Source of the DNA: Alitta virens
Lineage: Eukaryota > Annelida > Polychaeta > Phyllodocida > Nereididae
Direction of reading: 5' to 3'
NCBI GenBank assembly: GCA_932294295.1
Contig: OW028581.1
Coordinates: 12,203,162-12,267,161 of the forward strand
Length of the DNA stretch: 64,000 nt
Shown here: piece by piece, positions 1-10,270 of the stretch
Layout of the letters: the number at the start of each line of letters is the position of its first letter
Position numbering within the stretch: position 1 is the first letter of the stretch
The notes under the pieces: generated by a model
Told to the model about the DNA's origin: nothing
What the model saw: the letters and a program-made list of their open reading frames with translations, nothing else
Database searches by the model: none
Made by a program: the position numbers and the translations under genes

Positions 1-1712
1 TCATCCTTCTTTTCAATTTTATCCTTGGCATCAGGTTTTCTGTCATCTGATGTTTTAGTAGTAACTGTTTTAGTAATAGTTGTTGAGGAGCTTTTCTCTT
101 CTTTCTTGTCAGTTTTGTCTTTGTCATCTTTGTCATCAAAGAAACCTTTGACAACATCAATAATAGATTTGTCATCTGTTGTTTTGTTTCCTGACTTTTT
201 GTCTTTAGCATCCTTCTTTTCATCCTTTTTGTCATCTAAACTATTGCTAGTGACCGTAGTGGTGGTTTTCGGACCTGAAGTAGTGATGGTAGTTGCCTTC
301 ACAGTAGTGGTTGAGGATGCACTTTCATCATCTTTTTTGTCATCTGTCTTGGCAGTGGTTTTGGGTGCCATATGCTTCACAGGAACAGATGAAGATTTTT
401 CCACTTTATTTTCAACTTTATCCTTGGCATCAGGCTTTTGGTCAGTTTTTTTGTCATCGAACAATCCTTTAAAAACATCAAAGACAGATTTGTCATCCTC
501 TTTTTTGCCATCAGGCTTGTCCTTGGAATCCGATTTTTTGTCATCATTTTTGTCATCTGAAGTCTTGGTAGTCACTGTGGCGGTTGTCTTGGGCCCAGAT
601 GTTGTGACAGTCCTTGTTGTAGTGGTGGATGATGCACTTTTTTCATCCTTCTTATCAGCCTTGCCATCTTTTGCATCAGACTTCTTGCTTTCTTTTTTGT
701 CTGTTTTGTCCTTCTCATCAGGCTTTTTGTCATCTTTTTTATCATCAAAAAGTCCCTTAAAAACATCCAGCAGAGATTTGTCCTTTTCTTCAGTCTTTTT
801 GTCATCTTTTTTGTCATCTTTCTTCTCTGACTTTTTATCATCTTTCTGGTCCTTCTTGTCCTTGTCGCTGGTCACTTTTGTTTCCATTTTCTTGACAGGA
901 ACTGACTTTTTGTCTCCTTTATCCACAGGGAATGTTTTTGTTTCCTTTTTATTAACACTTGTGGCTGAATCATCCAATTTAGGATCTCCACTTGATGTGA
1001 CTGTTCTTTTAACGGTGGTGACTTTGGTGACAGTTGTGATGATATTCCCATCTTTATCAGTGACAGTTTCTGTTTTAACATTCTCAGCCTTCTCTTCCAA
1101 ACCAGCAGGTTTCTTGGTGCTAGAAATAATATCTTCTTTTGACACTGCATCACCACCCTTGCTAGGAGTGCCCGATGACTTGGTACTCACAGTCTTTGTG
1201 CTAACAGGTTTTGCATCACTTACACCATTAATTGAAGATGTGCTTGTTGTCCTCGTCTCAGTGATTGTAGGACCTTTCTGATCTGTCTTCACCTTGCGTG
1301 TGTCGCTTGGTTGTAATGGTGTTTTGGTGCCAGAAGACTTGACAGTTGTGGTGGTTTCAGTCTTGACTCCTCCATTTGTCTTCTTGACTGTTGTGACAGT
1401 TTCCTGTAATTTATTACCATCAGACTTGATCTCCGTTTTTGTTTCAAATTCTCCGTCCTTGAGCAATGAATCCGAGGTCTTTTTGTTGAATGATGAAAGC
1501 ATATTCCTCATTTGCTCCTCAGCAAGGTCATCTAATCCACCAGAACTCTGTCGTTCTGTCTTTTTCTCGGTCTTTTTCTTGCCATCTTTTGTCGTCTCCA
1601 TTGTGGTGGTGGTGGTTGTCCCCTTTCCGTTAGAAGACATAGTGACTGTTCTAGTCTCCGTGACATTTGCTTTCGGGTCATCCTTCGAAGAATTCCCGCT
1701 GAAAAACGACAT
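1..1712 (-). CDS. Long low-complexity K/D/S/T-rich repeat exon (partial)
   Basis: An uninterrupted minus-strand frame of 570 codons from ATG at 1712 to the left edge, still open. The N-terminus is MSFFSGNSSKDDPKANVTET. The protein is dominated by Lys, Asp, Ser and Thr, with runs such as TTTTTT and KKDDKKDDKK. A 13-residue motif, S-h-h-D-V-h-K-G-h-F-D-D-K (h hydrophobic), occurs three times with its Ser codons at 774, 486 and 165. The spacings are 96 and 107 codons, separated by Ser/Thr-Val linkers (TTVT-like) and K/D runs. No membrane segment or enzyme motif is visible. An in-frame TGA lies at 1734-1736, so the exon is entered either at 1721 (weak acceptor, in phase with exon 2) or from its own upstream leader through the strong acceptor at 1755-1757. 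Opposite-strand open frames here are by-products of the biased composition. Confidence 0.75.
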   Translation of the reverse strand, partial: MSFFSGNSSKDDPKANVTETRTVTMSSNGKGTTTTTTMETTKDGKKKTEKKTERQSSGGLDDLAEEQMRNMLSSFNKKTSDSLLKDGEFETKTEIKSDGNKLQETVTTVKKTNGGVKTETTTTVKSSGTKTPLQPSDTRKVKTDQKGPTITETRTTSTSSINGVSDAKPVSTKTVSTKSSGTPSKGGDAVSKEDIISSTKKPAGLEEKAENVKTETVTDKDGNIITTVTKVTTVKRTVTSSGDPKLDDSATSVNKKETKTFPVDKGDKKSVPVKKMETKVTSDKDKKDQKDDKKSEKKDDKKDDKKTEEKDKSLLDVFKGLFDDKKDDKKPDEKDKTDKKESKKSDAKDGKADKKDEKSASSTTTTRTVTTSGPKTTATVTTKTSDDKNDDKKSDSKDKPDGKKEDDKSVFDVFKGLFDDKKTDQKPDAKDKVENKVEKSSSVPVKHMAPKTTAKTDDKKDDESASSTTTVKATTITTSGPKTTTTVTSNSLDDKKDEKKDAKDKKSGNKTTDDKSIIDVVKGFFDDKDDKDKTDKKEEKSSSTTITKTVTTKTSDDRKPDAKDKIEKKD

Positions 1713-4700
1713 TATTGTCGTCTCAGTGCAGTCTCAGCTTAGTATCCAAGTTTGCTGTGAGAGATGAATACCTTTCCAAGTGACTTCTAAACTGTGGTAT
1801 GTCCCATAATCCAATATTGCACATATACCTTGATCGCAATCTCACCAAGGTAAAGTTTAAAGTCAGACAAACAACCTACTAAGCTGTAACTTAAGTGATA
1901 AACTCTGATTAATAGCACCAAAGATATAAATCGCTCACTTATTATCTATAGAACACCACTTTTTCAACGCCTACAAGTATAAGTCTATCTTCCACTTGAG
2001 AATCAAGAAGATCAACCATCAAAAAAGTATTATCTCTTTCCTGATAAGGATTAAAAATATGTTTCCCAACAATTGGCATTCTTTTGTGGTGAACATTTCA
2101 TTACATTCCATTGGACATCCAACTATTCACTTCAAAAAAGCAGATAACTCATTGCATAGTTGTGTCCATGACAACTGAATCCAACGGACAAATCCTGACT
2201 ATAATTCAAGTTACCAGATTACCTTCGTGATATTTAGTGCCATTATTAAGACTTAAGACTTGACATAAAGATCTTCCATAGATATGACACTTTTGTATCA
2301 AATCTTTATCAAATAGGACATTGTGAAAATGTTTATCTGTTATATGATGGTCTACAATGTAGTCGATCAATCTTGACACCAGACTTAGGCAGTGGATATT
2401 ATTTGTTTGGCATTGCTAGAAATTTTTCAAATTGACCTAGACAAAGCTAGACAACTTCTGCTATAATATGCTACTTGCCACTAAACGGAACTGTCTGGCT
2501 ATGGCTACTCAAAGCCAGATCTAAAAGTACATATTTATGATGTATTAGATAAATTTCATACATTTACCAAGGTTTAAATTTTTCAATGGTGATAGGTGTC
2601 AGCCGACTATCAGCTAGAAGTAGACAGAAGCAGCTGGCTTTAGCCAGTTATAGCTGCTACAGCCAGGAATAGGCTGCTACAGCTCTCTAGAGTTGACCGT
2701 TTTTAATTAAACTAACTGTAACTGGACAAAGACATGACATGTTACCAACCTAAAATTGATGTTTCATGTTTAGTACAATGATTTAGAAATTATTTAAAAA
2801 TGAGATGTTCCAGACAGAAAAAAGTACAATTAGACACAATTTAAATATCAAATATGTTATAATCAAGCAATTTATATTATGAACAACCAACTTAGCATCA
2901 AGAGATTATTGACCTTGTTTTAATAACAGTTTTCTGCACAATTATCTAGATTTGAAAATGACTAAACACACAATTTGAATAGTACAGTTTCACTGAGTTC
3001 TGCGATGACCACAGGCATAAAAACATTACCTTATATAAAATTTATTGCCAGATTATTATATTACTTTTCAGTTGCTCAAAGAGGATTTAAACACAAACTT
3101 GCGGGCATTTACTTAAATAATTACATCAAAGGAGAAGAAGTCTTTTCAATAAAACACACTTCCCACACAAAACAGCAGCTGGAGTATTTGCATCGACAGC
3201 ATCCTGAGCAGCTTAGATGCTGATGCTGACATCATACCAACTGATGTGTTGCCATGGGAACCAAGCAACCCCATTCATTCTTTACATAGCAGCGTTAGCC
3301 CTCCTAAGCAACAAAGCACTGGACTGCCTGAACAATGAAAAAGCAACAAAGAAGTTTTGTTTTTAAAAATACTTCCACTAAATGTTACAGGCAACAACAA
3401 ATCAATAACAACTTTTTAGAATGAAATTCTTTGAGAAACAGGTTTTACCACAAAAACATATCAGGCAGAGAAATGAAGCCTTTTATGAAGGCTTCTCGTG
3501 AAACAGAAAAGAAAACAGTTGCGAATATAAGGCAATACATTGAATTGTTTACCATTAGAACTGATCTAGTGTGTATCCTTTCCAACATAAACAAGAATAT
3601 TAAAGAAGCAATATTAGACTTCCGGTTTCGATAAAGTCAAGATGTCAATACAGAAGTGACAATACCCAATCACAAGCGAAAATAACCAAAACAGCCAATT
3701 GTTCAGATTCAAAGCTGAGCAATTGCACACAGTTTAAAACCTGAGTATTAATGATTGAAGGCAAGATCTTTAGAAGGTTAAACCAAATTAAGTGATTCGA
3801 GTCAAGGCTGTAATCCAAAACAGCAGTAACAACAGCCAATTGATGCACAAACACTGGTAAATATTCCTTTTCAATCAACATATACTGAATCATAAGAATC
3901 ATAAATTCCATTAACAAGTCATCATACCAAATAAGTATCTCGAACAACTAACGGCTTCAGCCACCCAAATGGCTTAACGGCACACTTTATATGTTGTTTT
4001 TGGTGGGCACATATTTCATTCCACAGACATCTGCACTGAAAATGAGACTGCCAGTGCAGTATAATGTGACAATTTGGAAGGCGAGATGACAAACTTGTGG
4101 TCATTCTACACCTTGCAGAACTCTGGAAAGCAGATAAACAATGGTTAATGACTGCAAGACAGATGATTTAGCTTGCAAGGTCAGTCTGCAACATGTACCT
4201 TTTAGGTTTTAGACTATATATTGGTGTTTGTGTCTGCTAAATTAGTTTTGTTTCGTGTTGGGCCACAGCAAAACAAAATACACAGCAAATATCATGCTAG
4301 ACTAACATCTCACTACAAAATTACTTTCTACGAATCACATGCTATGACTCAAAATTCATTTAACTTCACTACAAAAGGACTACAGTAACTTTACATTATT
4401 AACACTACCGAATATACTAACAAACAATATTACATTCACTTTCTTCACTTAGTGTGTTAGCAAACAAAAGTGGCATAATAAAAAGCAATTTACAGCAACG
4501 ATAATGTATTATGTCACACACTCTGTATAACTAGGTGTACATGCATTTTAAGTCAAGCCAACAAATTTGAAGTAGCATTTTACTTACGCTGTGATAAGCC
4601 ATAAATAAGGACTTACAATTTTTTAATTTCAACTGCATCAGAATTCAGGAATTCAGATGCAAATTGAAAGTAATGTAACACCCATGTTTGAGAATTTGTC

Positions 4701-7700
4701 GTATGACGACCAAGTGTACTATCACATAAAACATATATCCCACCCTTTCCCCACAAAAAAAATTACACAAATATTGTTACATAATTTGCACAAGCACAAA
4801 ACGATAACCACACCAAAACAGAAACAAATAAAACACCCAGAAACAAAAAAACATCTAAGCACAAGACAAAACAAGGAACATAATGGCATATGGTTTGAAT
4901 GTGTTTGAATGTTTGAGATGTGGGTTAGGTTGATGAGATGATGTGGGTTGTATCTCTCGGTCCTGAAACTATTTGTTAGTATATGTAATAGTTTGATTAT
5001 TTGATTTTGAAGGTCATAAGATGGTACACTTCTACAAATGATATTGTTGCTTTTTGAGTTAATGACTAACATACTACCATACCATTTAGTACAACTGCTA
5101 ACATACTTGTTGCATTAGATTCAATGTAGCAAATGTCATCACATATCCTACTTCAATCCTAACAACATTTTGGTCATCTGTCATTTTGCATTTCTTACCT
5201 GTGGTGATCCGATGAGGTCTCTCTCTCCCTCGTTGGTTTCTGTGACGGTCGTCGAGTGAACGACTCCATCCCTGTCCTCGTAAGTCTCTGTCGTGGTTAC
5301 GTGACCGTTTTCCATGCTTAGGAGATCGACGTAGTGCTCTTTGACGGTGTGTGAAGATGCAGGTGCTGTAGGTTCTTGTAAGTCACCAAGAAGATCGTTG
5401 GTGAGGCTATCAGAAGGTCCGAATGGCTCGGACGGACTCTGATATTCTACTGTCGTGAAGAAGTCGACGGCCTCCTTGGAATTGCTCTGTACCCGAGTGT
5501 TGCTGGCAAGAGGGTCAAGATCGTCAAAATTCAGAGGCTCTCCTTCTCGTGGTGGCTTTAAAAATAAGACAAAAGTCAACTTAGAACTTGACATCTCTTG
5601 CAATATCAAAAGAACCCATCATCCAAGGCACATTACTTCCACTATCAGTTACTATCACCATCCAGAAATCATTTGTTAGAAATTGACTATACTCCAGTGT
5701 AAATCCAAAATGATTTCAGTGTCATAATGTGAAGTTTTAAAAATAAATGATAAGCTTCAACATTTTAATTGCTTAAAACGTTCATTACGCTTATTAAATC
5801 CATGAAAAGCATGTGTTTAACATACATAAATCCACAACATAAACAAACATGTTCGAAATCATTTTGTGTTTTTCAAAATAGTAAAACAGTGTGCATATAA
5901 TCAATCATAGTTTTCAACAATTTGTCCGATGATTAACACATTGATTCAATCAAATTCTCCAAACTGTAACTCGGATATGATTTTTGTGATACTTCCTATA
6001 AAGCATACAAGCAATACTTCACCAACAAACATCCTCGCTTAAACAAAAGACACCATATACCGAGCAACATAACCATCGCAGCAACACATTGTCATTTAAC
6101 ATACGAAGAAAAATCCACATTTGTCATAATGTCGGTGTGTAAAACCTAAACATGTGACTGGTGTTGTATACATATACACACTGACAACACTTTTGTGAGT
6201 GGCAGCTGAACACAATGTGAGAGTGATGAAGTTTCAGAGGCAGGACAAATGATGCTACAGATGTTCTATTACCAATCAGCATCATATGGAGACTGACCCA
6301 GTGCAACAAGGGGCCATACATCATCAGTTTATAATCAAACAAGTCAGGAGGTCAAATGATTTATAACCTGTGATATATATTCACAGACAGAAGTAATTGA
6401 TAACAGTAATACAGTGGTTTTGTATGGAAATACTTATGTGCACCTGAAAATCTCCATAGAGGTAGAATGAAAGGAAACTATTCATTCAAAATAGGAGACA
6501 AATACATAGTTATCATCAGAATATTGCAATTCTAACAGAAAGATGGAGGTATTGAAAAAGCATGATGAAGATTTTGTTAATATACAAAGATCACATTATA
6601 TAAATAATTATTCTAATAAACACCCCAACATATATGTCAGTCAATGAATCCTAAACTGAAAGACGAGGAGTACCTGTCCAGCTGATGACTGACTAATGAC
6701 CCAGCTTAATTGATGTAAGACATGTACTTCTTTTTGACAGAGAAAGAGAATAGTGTTCATTTTGAGGCTTTATTATTATTAATTTAAGACATACTTTTCA
6801 TTCTGAGGCTCTACTGTGCTTAAACTTCAATTCTGAGGCTCTAGTCAGGACATACTTTACATTTTGAGACTAGTCAGGACATACTTCTTGTTTTGAGACT
6901 AGTCAGGACATACTTCTTGTTTTGAGACTAGTCAGGACATACTTCTTGTTTTGAGACTAGTCAGGACATACTTTTTGTTTTGAGATTAGTCAGGACATAC
7001 TTTACATTTTGAGACTAGTCAGGACATACTTCTTGTTTTGAGACTAGTCAGGACATACTTTTCATTTTGAGACTAGTCAGGACATACTTCTTGTTTTGAG
7101 ACTAGTCAGGACATACTTCTTGTTTTGAGACTAGTCAGGACATACTTCTTGTTTTGAGACTAGTCAGGACATACTTCTTGTTTTGATAACCTACATTTCA
7201 GATGAAGTTCGTTTATGGAGACAGACAAGAATACCCCCTCAGCAATTTGTCGACCATGGAAACAATAATGCATCATACGCAAATGCAGCAGTGCCACTTG
7301 AAAATATTAAGTTTGCAAAATACTCAGGTCATCCGAAATGAAGCAAAGTGCAGTGTCATTGAAATAAGCATCTGCTTTGATAATATTGAACTAATACAAG
7401 TTCATGAAGCGCAATCAATTTTTTTCGCAAGGCTATACCATTAAAGAGAGAACTCATCTTGGGCATTAGGACCAACGCTCAAAGAAAATTCAGGCCACTT
7501 CTGATGATATTAGGGCAAAATCACTCATCTTTCTGTCCTTGGAGGACCTCATTTATTTGCAAGATCAGTTTTGAGGAGTTTGCTGCTGCAAATTTCAGCA
7601 ATTTGAAAACAGATACAACGAAAGCACAGCTCTTAAAGCTTTTCCTTTAAAATCTGACAAATGCAGGAACCACCAAAAGTAGCGATTTTCCACGCTAATT

Positions 7701-9772
7701 GCTTGTTTAATTCGGGCAATTTGACCAGGACTGGACATTGTTTGGGAAGTCTTCGCAGAATCAGGTGCCAGGCATGAACATTAAATGATTTTGGCGTGAT
7801 TTCCCAAGGACAAAATCTCATTATCAAAGGCACAGTAAAAAAGTAGAGCTTTGAGAAAAACAAGTCTTAATTTCAAAATAACACAAGAGCAGCGAAAGAA
7901 GTTTGGTGCCAAACTGGAAACGATAGAATTCAGTGTCAAAATAACTTAGTTAAAATCTTAAGTGATTTATAACAGTCGAAGCACAGCATTCCGCAAGCAA
8001 TAATGCTAGTCAGAATAGAGATAAATACCTAAAGCTTTCATTGCGTACTTTTGGAAAACAGAAGCCAATCATAAAAAGGAACTCCTGAGAGTGCCTTTCG
8101 AGCATTCAAAGGCGGACGGACTGGCATAAGTGTCGGACTTTATTGCCGACCAGAGACTAGCTTTCGACAGGTTTTCATGCTGAAAGGGTGCACTGGGGAA
8201 TGAAAAAAGCGGTCACAATAGGGCGAAAAGCTCTCGAGGGATCTAGGGATTGCAAGAGGAGCGAAACAGCTGAAAATGCAATGGACACATCTGTAGCATC
8301 ATGGAAAGCACTGCCAAACACTTACAGCCAATACAAAGCGGTTTATTATCAATTTCCTCTTATTTACATCTTTTGGCCTTTCGCATCATCGGAACGTCTC
8401 CAAAATTTATGGACATACCACCAACGAATTACAATATATTTTAGAAACATTCAGTAACAATTGCTCCTAGTTTCCAAATACAAGTTGGTAATGTTATTTT
8501 ACATTTTATAAAAGTTTCTTACTGTACTACTAGCTACTTTAAACTCATTAAAACCACATGAGCAAGAAATTATACTAATTCATAAGGGTCATTGACTTTT
8601 ACATTTCTTTTTATCAAATCTTTAGATTAAAAATCAATAACATGCTACCTCTTGTCATCTCATGTTATATCTGAATAAATCTCTGATAAAAATTATACGA
8701 CCACGTTTTTCGGTAAAGAAATTCCTCCCATCTGTGTTAAGCTGCCATCTGGTGTATTTGTCAGTTGGTTATAATGACATTAGTTAACACTGATGGAATT
8801 ACTGTCATCTATGATGGAATTACTGTCATCATATACATAAGTTGGAGAAATGTTCAATTAAAAAAAGACTTAAACATTAAAAAAGGAATTTAAGGGTGTA
8901 ATTTGGTTTTTGTGACCAAAGATGAAATAAAAAGTCAAAGAAATAATAGTTTGTTTATATTCAATCCGATTATTAAAAAATAACTCATAAGTTATGACTT
9001 GCCGCGTATTATTCAAAAGCTTTCATAACATTTAGAATAACGGCCACTACGCAGCGCAATTATACGAAATTGGCACTTTCCTTGGACATACATAAAATAA
9101 AAATAACTGAGTGCTACAGTGTGTGATTAAAAAATAATCTTAAGCAGCTCTGATCGAAGTACATCAATTGAAATCAGAATGCATATGTTAGCAAATCACG
9201 ATTAGCTGCTAAATGTGGAATGCAGCATTTTCACAATTACAAACCTGGTCACCATTTAACAGATGCATGTTTCCCTTATCGGAGCAAACATCTCCGAGCA
9301 ATATTTAAATTCGAAAACAATATGAACGAAGAAATCAGACCAGTTTGATAATTCAGAAAATGCAACATTTAAATCAATGCATAACCACTGCATGCGCAAC
9401 ATTCAGCGGTTAATTCAGCAGTTAATAAATATTAATAATAAACCAAACTACGAATGTTATTAAAAGTGCATGGTGCACATGATGATGATAATGAGTCAAC
9501 TTATAATATTAATAAGCAAGAGCTCGGAGAAGCGAAAACTTAGTGTAAACATGATAGACATGAAATGGAGAAAGAATAGACGAGAAGAAAAGACAAAGGA
9601 CAGTGGAAGTGCCCGTGATACATGAGTTTACGGAATGGAATACCTCAGATTCATCGATCTGAGCGAAGATGTCGAATACTTTGTTGTTTTTTTCCGCACT
9701 CACACTGGACTCTGCTGCAGCAGGGGGGTCCGAACCCTCCCCAAAATCCACTAGAGTATCTATATCAGCCAT
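1..9772 (-). CDS. Reticulon-like gene, 5' part (partial, runs off left edge)
   Basis: A spliced minus-strand gene of which about 730 codons lie here. Exon 1 (9644-9772) starts MADIDTLVDFGEGSD and ends at donor GAG|GTATTC in phase 0. Exon 2 (5199-5555) has acceptor TTATTTTTAAAG and donor CAG|GTAAGA, both phase 0. A long exon (1712 down to the window edge) follows. The protein is acidic at its N-terminus, then Lys/Asp/Ser/Thr-rich with no hydrophobic segment, so it is probably a disordered region. Short acidic exons followed by one huge low-complexity exon before a C-terminal membrane domain is the layout of reticulons, ER-shaping membrane proteins. A short match, ENGHVT followed by acidic residues in exon 2, resembles what I recall of the RTN1 N-terminus. 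The diagnostic reticulon homology domain would lie left of the window and is not seen. An unrelated repetitive acidic/basic protein is the main alternative. Confidence 0.45.
1755..5198 (-). other. Intron 2 of reticulon-like gene
   Basis: AT-rich, with no recognisable coding segment. A short region of imperfect repeats around 2590-2700 is built on the words 'cagctggctttagccag' and 'gctacagccagg'. An A/C-rich stretch lies at 4740-4870. The intron starts with a consensus GTAAGA at 5198 (minus). The strongest acceptor at its far end is TTCATCTCTCACAG, ending at 1755, which is 42 nt upstream of the ATG at 1712. Confidence 0.5.
5199..5555 (-). CDS. Exon 2 of reticulon-like gene
   Basis: One hundred nineteen codons bounded by a pyrimidine-rich acceptor (TTGTCTTATTTTTAAAG) and a consensus donor (CAG|GTAAGA). 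Both ends are phase 0, matching exon 1. The peptide begins PPREGEPLNFDDLDPLASN and has a Ser/Pro/Asp-rich centre. Near the end it carries the segments YVDLLSMENGHVTTTET and DGVVHSTTVTETNEGE. The latter resembles DGNIITTVTKVTTV encoded in the long exon to the left, which supports a single gene. Confidence 0.7.
5556..9643 (-). other. Intron 1 of reticulon-like gene
   Basis: Intron of about 4.1 kb. It contains the 29-bp tandem array at 6843-7190. A slightly GC-richer stretch (about 7200-8460) has short open frames on both strands that I could not assign to any family; it may be a decayed mobile element. The rest is AT-rich and featureless. Confidence 0.5.
6843..7190. repeat. 29-bp tandem repeat, 12 copies
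   Basis: The word 'agtcaggacatac' recurs every 29 bases exactly, at 6843, 6872, 6901, 6930, 6959, 6988, 7017, 7046, 7075, 7104, 7133 and 7162. The rest of each unit reads 'ttcttgttttgagact', with a few substitutions such as tttacattttgag. Copies abut directly with no unique spacers, so this is a minisatellite inside intron 1. Confidence 0.95.
9644..9772 (-). CDS. Exon 1 of reticulon-like gene (initiator exon)
   Basis: Forty-three codons from the ATG at 9772 to GAG at 9644-9646, then donor GTATTCC, phase 0. The peptide opens MADIDTLVDFGEGSD and closes FDIFAQIDESE; it is acidic with an Ala/Ser-rich middle. Reading past the donor gives a non-conserved tail, so the exon end is taken at the donor. 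The flank directly upstream of the ATG has no convincing acceptor and carries promoter-like motifs, so this is probably the true first exon. Confidence 0.65.
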
Positions 9773-9792
9773 TGGGACTGCTTAGGTAGCTG

Positions 9793-9846
9793 CCACGTGG
9801 TCCTACTTTCCGTTTCGTTTTCCTGGCCTACTTTCACTTTCACTCT
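9793..9846 (-). promoter_or_regulatory. Proximal promoter: E-box and two ISRE-like motifs
   Basis: Within 75 bases upstream of the ATG of the reticulon-like gene there is a palindromic E-box, CCACGTGG (9793-9800). Read on the minus strand there are GAAAACGAAACGGAAAG (complement of 9806-9822) and GTGAAAGTGAAAG (complement of 9831-9843). GAAANNGAAA is the recognition pattern of interferon regulatory factors. No TATA box is obvious. Function is inferred from motif and position only. Confidence 0.45.
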
Positions 9847-10080
9847 CAGGGTCTACCAGGGTGTTGCTGACCCTGTTGTAGTGTGCAGCTGTCTATTTGC
9901 ACTTTTGGTTTTTGTGATTTGCCCCTCACTCCTGCTGCTGCAAGTAGAACAATCAGTCACGTGATTCCATTGTCTTCTATTGTTTCAGTTTATTATATTT
10001 CTGTTGTTGATGACTCGTATCCACTGCACTGCCAGCTGTGTGTGTTTTGGATGTTCGCACTGAGGTCAAACCCACTGGGG

Positions 10081-10270
10081 CTGACCTAGTTTCACTTTCA
10101 GTTTTCAATCTGCCTAGTTTCATATTCAAACTTGTAATCTGACCAAGTTTGACGTTCAGATTTAATATTAAATTTTCAGACTTAAAATCGGACCTAGTTT
10201 CACTTTCAAATTTTAATCTGATCCCCGTTTCTTTTTCAGACTTGCCCTAGCTTCCCTTTCAAATTCAAGT
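10081..10270 (-). repeat. Degenerate 29-nt tandem repeat carrying ISRE-like motifs
   Basis: Units start at 10081, 10110, 10139 (longer, 50 nt), 10189, 10218 and 10246. Units 1, 2 and 4 are exactly 29 nt and share the frame ctg-acctagttt-cactttca-nttttaat. Read on the minus strand, unit 1 contains GAAAACTGAAAGTGAAAC and unit 4 contains GAAAGTGAAAC, both fitting the IRF pattern GAAANNGAAA. The array lies 310-500 bases upstream of the ATG at 9772. Confidence 0.6.

Noticed and set aside
25..1767. Plus-strand open frames of 418 and 157 codons, rich in Ser, Leu, Phe and Val
   Set aside because: They are antisense to the Lys/Asp/Ser/Thr-rich minus-strand exon, which has no stops and shows organised repeats; the plus frames are by-products of its composition.
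6843..7190. Regular 29-bp repeats suggesting a CRISPR array
   Set aside because: Units abut directly with no unique spacers, and the setting is a eukaryotic intron.
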